Positions 48,918-57,086 of a stretch of DNA of 64,000 nucleotides are shown piece by piece. This stretch comes from Bacteroidales bacterium UBA6377 (GTDB taxonomy: Bacteria > Bacteroidota > Bacteroidia > Bacteroidales > UBA932), in the NCBI GenBank assembly GCA_002438805.1, contig DJQV01000022.1, positions 35,283-99,282 of the forward strand, read 5' to 3'. A program made the position numbers and the translations under genes. Position 1 is the first letter of the stretch, and each line of letters starts with the position of its first letter. A model generated the notes under the pieces. The model worked only from the letters and a program-made list of their open reading frames with translations. It was not told the DNA's origin and ran no database searches.

Positions 48918-49002
48918 ACACTTTAGAGGTTGTTTAACTGATCTTCGATTCAACTGTTTTTCTTTACAGATTCACTGATTCAGTTTACATAGGCACTTTT
49001 TT

Positions 49003-49329
49003 CTATTCTACGTCACCGCCCATCCGTTTTTCCAGCATCTGCGCTGCGTCCCGGACTGCGTGTGCGCCACCTCCGGTCTCCACATACGTGGTGTCTGACA
49101 CCCACACCTCGTTGGGGCGCGACGGGACAAGTTCCGCGATGAGGTTCGGGTACTTCCTGTAGTGGTGGTTGGAGTCCGTCGTCTTGTAGTGGCGCCTGCG
49201 GCGGATGTGCACCATCAGGCCGAAACCTGTGCTCTCCTCGCGTAGCAGACCTACTGTTTGGTGCCAGATTCTTTTTCGCCATGGTTTCTGATGCCTGATT
49301 TTCCGGCAAAGATAACGATTCCCGCTCAT
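49003..49329 (-). pseudogene. IS3-family transposase remnant
   Basis: The minus-strand frame contains LLREESTGFGLMVHIRRRRH, HYKTTDSNHHYRKYPNLI and PNEVWVSDTTYVET, which is the junction between the HTH_21 region and the start of the rve integrase core in IS3-family OrfB, with the first catalytic Asp in WVSDTTY. Both sides are lost: the following catalytic Asp and Glu are missing and no terminal inverted repeats were identified. It is inactive. The rest of 48918-49362 shows nothing recognisable. Confidence 0.8.
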
Positions 49330-49362
49330 TCACGTACTTGTCCACCCAGTAATAAACTGATT

Positions 49363-50745
49363 CTACAAACACGGAACCATATATAGTGGAATGTAAAGGA
49401 GGTTGCCTTTTGCTTCGAGGTCTCCTATATGGACAATGTAAGGCTGGGCAAGATAATTTGCATATTTTCTGATGCATTTTTCTAAAGACGTGATTGTAAA
49501 ATCCGATGAAGACTTTACTTCTATAGGAGAAATATTGTGACGGCTTGTGATTGATTTCTTCGAAATCAGAAAGTCTATCTCCATTCTGTCGTCCTTGTTT
49601 TCCCTTGACGGATTCGAATAGAAAAATAATTTGCATCCGATTGCAGCAAGCATCTGGGCAACAATGTTCTCCATCAGCATTCCGGCATTCATCTCCAGCT
49701 TGTCTTTGAGAATCTTCTGATATAGTTGTTCCGAAACTATTCCTCGTTCATCAAAGGAATGACTGATCATCAGTCCCGTGTCGTTCATATAGCATTTGAG
49801 CGAATTGTCCCTTTGTTTGAGTCCCAGCCCGATGTTTGGTTCCGTCGTATTGAATGCGAGATTTACCATACGGGCATCTCTCAACCAGAAGAAAGAACTG
49901 TCATAGTCCCTGAACCTCGCATCCTTATGCAAGTCGGAGAGCTGAAACTTATGCTCGTGAAGTTGCAGCTGACCTGGAATGGCCTCGTAGATTGCCTTCA
50001 CTTTCGGTGTGTGTATTCCAGCATACTGGTCTATACAATTGTTGTATAGATTCAGGATTTGCCTTTTGACCCTGTCAACATCTTCGAAAGACCTTGTCTC
50101 AAGATATTCCATTACAGCCTGAGGCATTCCCCCGACTATCATATAAAGGCGAAAGTAGTCCATCAGTTTACGATGCATTGATTGCCCCACTGGTTCTTTT
50201 ATCTCAAACTTCATTCTCACGAACTCCATCAGATTTTCTTCACCGAGTGCCCATAGGAATTCCTCAAAGTCCATAGGTTGCAAGACCATTTTTTCCTCTT
50301 CGGAAGGAACGAGATAGTCTTCCTGTTTTTCATCGCTTTTCAACTTCTTTCTGGTGCTCATCTGCATTCCGAGGAGAGAGCCAGTCTCTAGATAATCATA
50401 ACGTCCGTCCTCTACAAGATATTTGATGGCTGCACGAGCGGCAGGGCAGAACCCAATCTCATCGAATACGATGATTGACTCCCGTGGGTAAAGCTTTGTT
50501 GAATAGAATGTGCTCAGGTATATGAAGAGCATATCCAGATTGTCCTTGTAGTTCTTGAACAGATCCTTTATGTCATCCCCGACCTTGAAAAAATCAATGA
50601 TGATATGGCTTTTGTATTCGTTCTTTGCGAACTCTTCGACGATATAGCTCTTCCCGACACGTCTTGCGCCTTCTATCATCATTGCGGATTTGCCGTGCCG
50701 CTTGGTCTTCCAGATGACGAGCTGGTCATATAATTTTCTTTTCAT
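49363..50745 (-). CDS. AAA+ ATPase with C-terminal DUF4143 (intact)
   Basis: The 460-residue protein (ATG 50745; a GTG directly precedes it) has Walker A MMIEGARRVGKSYIVEEF (near residue 30), Walker B SIIVFDEIGFCPAARAAIKY (near 95), sensor YLETGSLLGMQMST and a C-terminal DUF4143 domain with DDRMEIDFLISKKS and ISPIEVKSSSDFTITSLEKC, a PD-(D/E)XK-like site. It is close in sequence and length to the ATPase at 45539. Its leader consists of three 33-bp repeats whose last copy touches the start codon. Function unknown; toxin/antitoxin, defence or mobile-element roles have been considered for such proteins, but nothing in this sequence decides it. Confidence 0.9.
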   Translation of the reverse strand: MKRKLYDQLVIWKTKRHGKSAMMIEGARRVGKSYIVEEFAKNEYKSHIIIDFFKVGDDIKDLFKNYKDNLDMLFIYLSTFYSTKLYPRESIIVFDEIGFCPAARAAIKYLVEDGRYDYLETGSLLGMQMSTRKKLKSDEKQEDYLVPSEEEKMVLQPMDFEEFLWALGEENLMEFVRMKFEIKEPVGQSMHRKLMDYFRLYMIVGGMPQAVMEYLETRSFEDVDRVKRQILNLYNNCIDQYAGIHTPKVKAIYEAIPGQLQLHEHKFQLSDLHKDARFRDYDSSFFWLRDARMVNLAFNTTEPNIGLGLKQRDNSLKCYMNDTGLMISHSFDERGIVSEQLYQKILKDKLEMNAGMLMENIVAQMLAAIGCKLFFYSNPSRENKDDRMEIDFLISKKSITSRHNISPIEVKSSSDFTITSLEKCIRKYANYLAQPYIVHIGDLEAKGNLLYIPLYMVPCL

Positions 50746-50746
50746 C

Positions 50747-50832
50747 ACGAAATCAAGTTTTGTATCACGCTAAAATTACACGAAATCAAGCTGTAAAACA
50801 TTGCGTTTTTACACAAAATCAAGACAAATATA
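50747..50832 (-). promoter_or_regulatory. promoter and three 33-bp-phased repeats before the ATPase gene
   Basis: In coding orientation CTTGATTT(T/C)GTG occurs at 50823, 50790 and 50757, exactly 33 bp apart; the last copy runs directly into the ATG at 50745. TATATTTG (50832-50825) just upstream is the -7 element, so the whole array is the 5' leader. Confidence 0.8.
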
Positions 50833-50861
50833 CAGAAGGGAAACAACAAATGCAACTCGGA

Positions 50862-50884
50862 TTGACCTTCCCTGAGAATGGTTG
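50862..50884. repeat. 23-bp exact repeat, copy 2
   Basis: Second copy of the sequence at 48895-48917, same orientation. Confidence 0.6.
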
Positions 50885-50904
50885 TTTTGATTTTAGTAAG
50901 CGGC

Positions 50905-51048
50905 AAAAAAATAAGTTGCCGCAGATTTGGCAAAGTTTTTTGAGGATAGATTACTTCTTGAAGAAGGAGTGTGCCGGTGGCACATGACTGATGAAAAAAG
51001 GAATATAGACCAAAAAGATTGCCCAAAGGTGATGCAACTTATTTTTTT
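50905..51048. mobile_element. 144-bp imperfect palindrome (MITE-like)
   Basis: The ends are exact inverted repeats of 15 bp (AAAAAAATAAGTTGC at 50905-50919 and its complement at 51034-51048). Further pairing is visible inside (TTTGGCAA against TTGCCCAAA) and at the exact centre (GTGCC at 50971 with GGCAC at 50979). The whole segment is thus one large hairpin, without a coding frame. The left end also occurs alone at 5357-5373. It may be a miniature mobile element or a very strong terminator. Confidence 0.55.
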
Positions 51049-51099
51049 AACGATTACTTATTCCAAATAGGTTCAAAATAACTTCTAATGGAAAATGTG

Positions 51100-51107
51100 T
51101 AATTTTG
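51100..51107 (+). promoter_or_regulatory. -7 element of the DNA alkylation repair gene
   Basis: TAATTTTG sits in TGGAAAATGTGTAATTTTGC, a segment nearly identical to repeat copy 2 before the ATPase gene at 45539. Only one copy is present here. Confidence 0.55.
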
Positions 51108-51121
51108 CGCAATATAATACA

Positions 51122-51877
51122 ATGGCAAAAGCGCAGGAAATAATCGACTTGATGACCTCGATGCGGAACCCGGTGCAGAGCGGGATACTGTCGAGGTTTT
51201 TCAAGACAGGCAAAGGCGAATACGGAGAAGGGGACAAGTTCCTCGGAATCAGGTGTCCACAGACCCGCAGTGTCGTCAAGGCGGTCGGACGGGAGATCGA
51301 ACTTTAGGAGGTTGACAAACTGCTTGCCTCGGAATGGCACGAGATAAGGTTGTGCGGCTTCCTCCTGCTGGTCGAGCAGATGCAGGGCTGCCTATCTAAG
51401 AGAGTCCGGCTTTCTGTCCGGGCCGCTTCACGCCGGAGAGAGTTGACGGATTTTTATCTGGCACATACCCATCAGGCCAACAACTGGGATCTCGTGGACA
51501 TGAGTTGTCCTAAAATTCTTGGCAATTTTCTCCTTAACCCCCTTCCAGACGGAACCATGCCGTCACGGCAGGTACTTTACACTCTGGCTGAAAGCGACAA
51601 TCTCTGGGATCAGCGCATCGCTGTCGTCACCAACTGGATGCTGATACGCGCCGGGGAGTTCGAAGACCTCAAGCACATCTCCGACATGCTTCTCCCCCAC
51701 CCTCATGACCTTATCCACAAGGCTGTCGGTTGGATGCTGCGCGAGATGGGCAAGGAGAGTCCGGAGGCGCTCGAAGAATACCTGTCTTTGAACCACGGCA
51801 AGATGTCACGGACCACATTGCGCTACGCCATCGAGGAACTTCCTGAGCCAGAACGACAACGCTGGATGAGGATGTAA
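51122..51877 (+). pseudogene. DNA alkylation repair protein (AlkD-like) with in-frame amber stop
   Basis: ATG 51122 opens a frame that reads MAKAQEIIDLMTSMRNPVQS and GDKFLGIRCPQTRSVVK, the N-terminal HEAT-like part of AlkD-type proteins, but hits TAG at 51305-51307. The same frame continues directly with EVDKLLASEWHEIRLCGFLL and the family core LAHTHQANNWDLVDMSCPKI, through IAVVTNWMLIRAGEF to the stop at 51877. A single sense-to-amber change therefore splits an otherwise complete gene of about 250 codons. The stretch just before ELTDFYLAHT (CLSKRVRLSVRAASRRR) also looks unusual. AlkD glycosylases remove alkylated bases. It may be dead, or read through at low level. A deleted second copy lies at 47471. 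Confidence 0.8.
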
Positions 51878-51954
51878 CCAGGGGTTGTCCGGAAAAACGG
51901 ATTCGGGGTAATATGTTCCGGACTGAGGGTATATCGGCAATCGTAAAATCGCCG

Positions 51955-51962
51955 TATTTTTG
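51955..51962 (+). promoter_or_regulatory. -7 element of the AraC regulator operon
   Basis: TATTTTTG ends 17 bp before ATG 51980. Confidence 0.55.
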
Positions 51963-51979
51963 CAGAAAATCACGGTTGC

Positions 51980-52876
51980 ATGAAAGACATCTACATAGAC
52001 ACCGTACAGGCTTTCAATGACATCTATGGCCTGGGGACCCTTCACCCTCTCGTCGCTGTCGCGCGTGTGGAGAGTCCCTATCAGATGGAAGAGCACACCC
52101 TGCACTACGGGGTGTACGCCCTGTTTCTCAAGGAGAACAAAGGCTGCAAGCTCTCGTATGGACGCACTCCATACGATTTCGACGAGATGACGGTCACGAG
52201 TTTCGCGCCCGGACAAAGCGTGAGGGTGGAGCCCAATCCCGATGTGCCCGGCCCCAAATTCACCGCACTGCTGTTCCACCCTGACTTTTTGAACCGTACG
52301 AATCTTGGCAGGAACATCTCCCGCTACGAATTTTTCGACTACACTTCAAACGAGGCACTGCATCTTTCCGTCGAGGAGATTGAAATTTTCCGAAATGTCC
52401 TGTCGATGATCCGGCAGGAGCTGCACCATTCGATTGACAAGCATACACGGGAACTGATAGTCAGCAACATAGAACTGCTGCTGAACTATTGCCTGCGTTT
52501 TTATGACCGCCAGTTCATCACCCGTGAGGAGATCAACAACTCGGTTGTCAAGAAATTCATGGGTATGCTCGACGAGTACATTGCCGGCATAGCTGAATCG
52601 GAGGGCCTCCCTTCGGTGGGTTATTTCGCCGACAAATGCTGCTATTCTCCGAAATATTTCGGAGAACTTGTGAAGACAGAGACGGGAAGGACGGCCAAAG
52701 ACATAATAAATGACCGGCTCCTGTCTGCCGCCAAGAGCATGCTTCAGGATGAAAGTCTGAGCATCGCCCTTGTAAGCCGCAAGCTCGGCTTCGAGTATCC
52801 GCAACATTTCGTCCGTTTCTTCAAGACCCGTACCGGCCGCACCCCATCGGATTTCCGCAATATGCCATTGATATGA
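51980..52876 (+). CDS. AraC family transcriptional regulator
   Basis: The 298-residue protein has an N-terminal cupin-like sensing part (about 20-150) and a C-terminal AraC DNA-binding domain (about 195-295) with two helix-turn-helix motifs: SVGYFADKCCYSPKYFGELV and ALVSRKLGFEYPQHFVRFFK, followed by the family end TGRTPSDFR. It likely activates the two genes behind it, the first of which overlaps its stop codon (ATGA). The inducer is unknown. Confidence 0.92.
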   Translation: MKDIYIDTVQAFNDIYGLGTLHPLVAVARVESPYQMEEHTLHYGVYALFLKENKGCKLSYGRTPYDFDEMTVTSFAPGQSVRVEPNPDVPGPKFTALLFHPDFLNRTNLGRNISRYEFFDYTSNEALHLSVEEIEIFRNVLSMIRQELHHSIDKHTRELIVSNIELLLNYCLRFYDRQFITREEINNSVVKKFMGMLDEYIAGIAESEGLPSVGYFADKCCYSPKYFGELVKTETGRTAKDIINDRLLSAAKSMLQDESLSIALVSRKLGFEYPQHFVRFFKTRTGRTPSDFRNMPLI

Positions 52877-53940
52877 AATCGTTGATATTAAGTATATTAA
52901 CTGTAGTTACCATGTCTGTTTCAATTAATGCACAGTCTCTGACAGAGCGCCAAAAGCACCTCGGCGCCATTGCGGCCCTGGAGGCACAGGGAGATTTGGA
53001 AAGACTTGCTCCCGCTCTCAAGGATGCGCTCTATGCGGGGTTGACTGTCAATGAGATCAAGGAGGCTTTTTCGCAACTGTATGCCTACACCGGCTTTCCA
53101 CGTTCTCTCAACGCCCTCGGCATCCTGTCAAAGGTTCTCGAAAATGGTAATCCCGCCTGGAACGAGGGCCGTGAGTGGGTTCGGCCTGTTGAGTGGGATG
53201 ATGCACAGAAAGCCTATGAACTTGGTGTGAAGAACCAGACACTCATGTCCGGGGCACCTTTTTCCTATGATTTCTGCCCACAGATTGATTATTATCTCAA
53301 ATCCCATCTGTTCGGTGACATTTTTGCCGGGGAACAGCTTTCTGCCGCCGATCGTGAGATTGTCACCGTTGCTGCGCTCTCGGCTCTCGAAGGTGTTGCG
53401 CCGCAACTTACAGCCCACAAGGCAGGAGCAGTGCGGATGGGTAACAGCCCTCAACAGATAGAAGAGTTGTGCCGTTTCTTGAGCGAGAATGGTCTGAGCC
53501 AGTGCGACTCTGCGGCTGATGCCTGCGCCGGAGACTGGCCTAAAGGTAAGCCGAACACGGGTTTTGCACAGTTTTTCACCGGAAAAAGTTTCCTCGCGCC
53601 TCTCTCCCCGAAGAATCTCGACCCGGGAGAAGCCACGGCCCTTCCTATGAACAATGTAACATTCGAGCCGGGATGCCGCAACAACTGGCATGTCCATCAC
53701 GGAGCCCGGCAGATTCTCATCTGCGTCAGCGGCAGAGGTTGGTATCAAGAGTGGGGAAAGCCTGCCATTCCGCTCAAGGCCGGTGATGTCATTGACATAC
53801 CGGAAGGGGTAAAACACTGGCACGGGGCACAGAAAGATTCGTGGTTCCAGCATATCACGACCCATGTCGCCACGGGGACGGCTGAAGTCTCGAACGAGTG
53901 GCTGGAACCGGTTGATGATGAACAATATTTGAATTTGTAA
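52873..53940 (+). CDS. secreted carboxymuconolactone decarboxylase-like protein with C-terminal cupin
   Basis: The 355-residue protein has a signal peptide (cleavage near SVSINAQ). Two CMD-type helical repeats follow (about 25-110 with GLTVNEIKEAFSQLYAYTGF, and 150-225 with DREIVTVAALSALEGVAPQL), then a cupin barrel (about 250-345) with WHVHHGARQILICVSGRG and GVKHWHG, whose histidines can bind a metal. The CMD repeats lack the CxxC pair of AhpD, so peroxidase activity is unlikely. Fusions of this kind are common and poorly understood. It starts inside the AraC stop and is followed after three bases by a DXS paralogue. Confidence 0.88.
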   Translation: MKSLILSILTVVTMSVSINAQSLTERQKHLGAIAALEAQGDLERLAPALKDALYAGLTVNEIKEAFSQLYAYTGFPRSLNALGILSKVLENGNPAWNEGREWVRPVEWDDAQKAYELGVKNQTLMSGAPFSYDFCPQIDYYLKSHLFGDIFAGEQLSAADREIVTVAALSALEGVAPQLTAHKAGAVRMGNSPQQIEELCRFLSENGLSQCDSAADACAGDWPKGKPNTGFAQFFTGKSFLAPLSPKNLDPGEATALPMNNVTFEPGCRNNWHVHHGARQILICVSGRGWYQEWGKPAIPLKAGDVIDIPEGVKHWHGAQKDSWFQHITTHVATGTAEVSNEWLEPVDDEQYLNL

Positions 53941-53943
53941 AAA

Positions 53944-55704
53944 ATGTATATAGAGAAAATAAAGTCGCCAGCGGACTTGAAGGGGCTGGATGTCGAAGCG
54001 CTCAAAGTGGTCGCCGATGAGACAAGGCAGGCTGTGCTCAGCCGAGTGAGCAGGCACGGCGGACATGTTGGACCGAACCTGGGGTTTGTGGAGGCAACTG
54101 TGGCACTTCACTATGTTTTCAATGCTCCAGTTGACAAGCTAGTGTTCGACGTGAGCCACCAAAGTTATGCGCACAAGATTCTGACCGGAAGGGCTTCCGG
54201 ATTTTTGGGAGATGTTGATCAGATGAATGCCGTGTCCGGCTATACCTCTCCTGCGGAAAGCCCTGAATATGACCTGTTTGAGATAGGGCACACCTCCACT
54301 TCCGTAAGCCTCGCGACCGGTCTCCAGAAAGCACGGGACATCCGCGGGACACATGAAAACATCATAGCCGTCATCGGAGACGGGTCCCTCTCGGGTGGCG
54401 AGGCCTTCGAGGGGCTTGACGAGGCATCCGAACTCGGCACAGGCATCATCATAGTCGTGAACGACAACGAGATGTCGATAGCAGAGAATCATGGTGGCAT
54501 ATACAAGAATCTGCGCGCCCTGCGAGAAAACGGAGGCGAGTGCCGGGACAACTGGTTCAAGGCCTGGGGCTTTGACTACAAGTATCTTGAAGAAGGCAAC
54601 GATGTCGGGAAACTGATAGAGGTCTTCCGTAGCGTCAAAGACACTGATCACCCGATGGTAGTACATATACACACAGAAAAAGGACATGGTTTCGCACCGG
54701 CGGTAGCGAACAAGGAAGCATGGCATTACGGAGCACCTTTCAATCCTGTCGACGGCAGCAGGCCGCCGATGCCAGCGGTTGAGACTTATGAGGAGCTCCT
54801 GAGCGACTGGATGCTTCGAGAGATGAAGACTGACCCGACGTTGATAGCGGTCACCGCAGGGACACCTTCTGCGGCCGGATTCACTCCAGAAAAACGCCGG
54901 GAGGCAGGCCGGCAGCATGTGGACATGGGCATAGCGGAGGAGCAGGCCGCAGCCATGAGTTCCGGCATGGCAAAGGGTGGACTCCGTCCGGTCTGGACCG
55001 TCTACAGCACTTTCGTCCAGAGGGCCTACGACCAGATTGCCCAGGATATATGCATCAATTCCAATCCGGTGGTTATCAACGTAGTAGGTGGCGGAGTAAA
55101 CTCGATGAACGACATCACTCACATCTGCCTCTTCGACATTCCGATGCTTTGCAGCATCCCGGGACTTGTCTACCTTGCACCGACAAACTGCGAAGAATAT
55201 TTTGCGATGCTGCGCTGGGCCATCCTCCAGAACAAGATGCCGGTGGCCCTCAGAGTCCCTACGGGAGCTGTGGTTCATGCGTCTGGGCCGGTTGATGTTG
55301 AATACGGGTATGAGCCTGAGTATAAGACGGTCCGTAAGGGTTCTCAGGTTGCTGTCATAGCTGCCGGCTCATTCTTCCAAAAGGGCGAGGCGGTCGTGAA
55401 GATGCTCTCAGACAAGGGCATCGATGCCACTCTCATCAACCCGCGCTATCTCAATGGCGTCGATGCTGTGACGCTTGACAGGCTCAAAGCTGACCATCGT
55501 CTGGTAGTTACACTTGAAGACGGCAGCAAGGACGGCGGATTCGGGGAGCGGATCGCTGCGTATTATGGTGCTTCCGATATGAAGGCCCTGGTCGGCGGAA
55601 TAAAAAAGGGACATTATGACCGCTTCGATGTGCAGCAGCTCCTCTCTGACAATCGCCTGTTGGACGAGCAGATAGTGGAGGACATCCTCGCCATCTTGGG
55701 GTGA
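53944..55704 (+). CDS. 1-deoxy-D-xylulose-5-phosphate synthase-like transketolase
   Basis: The 586-residue protein matches DXS throughout: HVGPNLGFVEATVALHYVF, FDVSHQSYAHKILTGR, the thiamine-diphosphate motif GDGSLSGGEAFEGLDEA, and DMGIAEEQAAAMSSGMAKGG with the catalytic Glu. DXS joins pyruvate and glyceraldehyde 3-phosphate in the MEP isoprenoid pathway. It is about 40 residues shorter than typical DXS and its placement behind an AraC regulator and a secreted CMD/cupin protein suggests an inducible second copy rather than the housekeeping enzyme. Another substrate pair is possible. Confidence 0.85.
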   Translation: MYIEKIKSPADLKGLDVEALKVVADETRQAVLSRVSRHGGHVGPNLGFVEATVALHYVFNAPVDKLVFDVSHQSYAHKILTGRASGFLGDVDQMNAVSGYTSPAESPEYDLFEIGHTSTSVSLATGLQKARDIRGTHENIIAVIGDGSLSGGEAFEGLDEASELGTGIIIVVNDNEMSIAENHGGIYKNLRALRENGGECRDNWFKAWGFDYKYLEEGNDVGKLIEVFRSVKDTDHPMVVHIHTEKGHGFAPAVANKEAWHYGAPFNPVDGSRPPMPAVETYEELLSDWMLREMKTDPTLIAVTAGTPSAAGFTPEKRREAGRQHVDMGIAEEQAAAMSSGMAKGGLRPVWTVYSTFVQRAYDQIAQDICINSNPVVINVVGGGVNSMNDITHICLFDIPMLCSIPGLVYLAPTNCEEYFAMLRWAILQNKMPVALRVPTGAVVHASGPVDVEYGYEPEYKTVRKGSQVAVIAAGSFFQKGEAVVKMLSDKGIDATLINPRYLNGVDAVTLDRLKADHRLVVTLEDGSKDGGFGERIAAYYGASDMKALVGGIKKGHYDRFDVQQLLSDNRLLDEQIVEDILAILG

Positions 55705-55711
55705 CGACGGT

Positions 55712-55775
55712 TTAGGCTGGCTTCGGTTTGGGCTGACTGTTGCTTAGGCTGGCTTCGGTTTGGGCTGACTGTTGC
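55712..55775. repeat. exact 32-bp tandem duplication
   Basis: TTAGGCTGGCTTCGGTTTGG followed by GCTGACTGTTGC occurs at 55712 and again at 55744 without change, directly behind the DXS-like stop. It is a recent duplication in non-coding DNA. Confidence 0.85.
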
Positions 55776-55879
55776 ACTGACTTTATGGTGGAGTGGGCCG
55801 GTGGCAGTCTGGGCAGGTGTTATGTGATGAGCGCAGAGCAATGTCCTTCAGGTGAATGCGTCAGTGAGAGATGCGGAGC

Positions 55880-56012
55880 CTGCGACAGACGAAGCGGTGG
55901 CGAATAAAACATTATCAATCAGTACTTTAAACGTTTAGCCTCCCCGAATATGGGCATAGGCCATATCGCCTTGCACCTCAGTATCAGGCACTTATCCGCC
56001 ACCGCTCGCACA
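55880..56012. other. possible structured RNA or large inverted repeat
   Basis: AGCGGTGGCG (55893-55902) and CGCCACCGCT (55997-56006) are perfect complements, extended by TGCG/CGCA outside after a bulge and by AATAA/TTAT-like pairs inside. ATATGG/CCATAT (near 55950-55970) forms an inner stem. This looks like a folded RNA of about 120-130 nt. No known family was recognised and no promoter of the usual type is evident. The remaining bases 55776-56340 show no gene. Confidence 0.35.
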
Positions 56013-56341
56013 ACTTAGATGAGCATGTCATGAGCATCAGCCTTTTATCCGGCCAAAGGGCGTTTCTCTGGACATTGCCATGCCTCGTTGACACCATCTC
56101 ACGTCAAGTCCGGTTTTTCACCAAACTCGGTCATGACATCATGGCCTGCACAAGCCTCCATGGCAGGCGGACATGACCAAGGGGCCTGGGAGGGTACGTC
56201 GGCTACGCCTGCCTCAGTCGGAATGCGGCCAGAGATGGCTGCCCACGACCGAGGCTGACGGATTCGCCCCAAACCAGCATCAGGCGGCGCGGGACTGTGA
56301 TTGGAGCAACATGCGTTCATCAGCGGACCGCCCGGGGCCGG

Positions 56342-56660
56342 GACTTTGCCTGCAAAGTCGGAAAGCGACTTTCCGGAGGGCCGCGTCAGCGGCGCGGCGG
56401 AGCGTCAGAGGTTCCTCTTTCCAATCTACCGATGGGAAGGTAGGGGTAAAAAGTGCGAAAAATGCCCATACCTTCGGAGCGAGAATGCCACAGAACGCTG
56501 CGTATGGGCAGTGACCTTTGCAGGTAGGGGTATTTTTGACCATTATCACCCCTACCTCACACAATTTTCGGGTAATGGAACCGGAGGAGGGGCGAGTGAT
56601 GAGCACCGGCGCGGTCGCGGGACTTTGCCTGCAAAGTCGGAAAGCGACTTGAGCGCCGCA
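56342..56660. repeat. dispersed double stem-loop repeat, copy D, flanked by two hairpin boxes
   Basis: The box GGGACTTTGCCTGCAAAGTC followed by GGAAAGCGACTT occurs at 56340 and again at 56619, flanking the element. Inside are GCCGCGTCAGC, a first stem (AGGTAGGGGT with CCCATACCT, partial), the core CACAGAACGC (56489-56498) and a second perfect stem AGGTAGGGGT/ACCCCTACCT (56522-56531, 56548-56557) with a 16-nt loop. Copy C at 47155 shares box, GC segment, core and stems in the same order. Confidence 0.75.
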
Positions 56661-56690
56661 GGGTTTCGGGGATATGCCCCGTAAATATAG

Positions 56691-56772
56691 TGCGGGTGAA
56701 GGGACTCGAACCCATACGCACGAAGGCACCAGATCCTAAGTCTGGCTTGGCTACCAATTACAACACACCCGC
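56691..56772 (-). tRNA. tRNA-Leu (anticodon UAG)
   Basis: On the minus strand GCGGGTG pairs with CACCCGC as acceptor stem, the anticodon stem CCAGA/TCTGG encloses CTTAGGA with anticodon TAG, a long variable arm (TGCCTTCGTGC) marks a class II tRNA and the T arm is GGGTTCGAGTCCC. It reads CUA and other CUN leucine codons. CCA is not encoded. The gene lies directly beside repeat copy D. Confidence 0.95.
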
Positions 56773-57056
56773 GTCAGCACAGCCGAAACCGGCTGAGCAG
56801 ACAAATATACGCAAAAAGCCGATAGCTACCAAATCGTCTTTCAACGAGGGCACGACACGGCAGGACGAGGGCAATGCACGGCAGAACGAAGGCATGGCTG
56901 GAGGCAAGGCACAGCAGACTGAGGGCAAAACAAGGCAAAGCATGGCAGGACGAGAGCAAGGAAGGAGAACCAGCCCGCAGAACCTTGACAGTGGAAAACA
57001 TGTCCCCGAAAAGAGAATACCCAATTCCGGCTATGGCGGCAACGTTGACAAATCAG
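56773..57056. other. non-coding stretch between tRNA-Leu and the ZIP gene
   Basis: About 280 bases hold degenerate short repeats of the type GGCA(A/G)GGCACAG and GGCAGAACGA. The open frames through it are low-complexity and have no recognisable domain. No gene is supported. Confidence 0.5.
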
Positions 57057-57064
57057 TATATTTG
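57057..57064 (+). promoter_or_regulatory. -7 element of the ZIP transporter gene
   Basis: TATATTTG ends 22 bp before ATG 57087; no -33 box at the usual distance. Confidence 0.55.
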
Positions 57065-57086
57065 CATCAGTTAGACAGATAAAACA

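Noticed and set aside
49003..49329. Functional insertion sequence
   Set aside because: Only the HTH-to-integrase junction of the transposase remains; later catalytic residues and both ends are missing.
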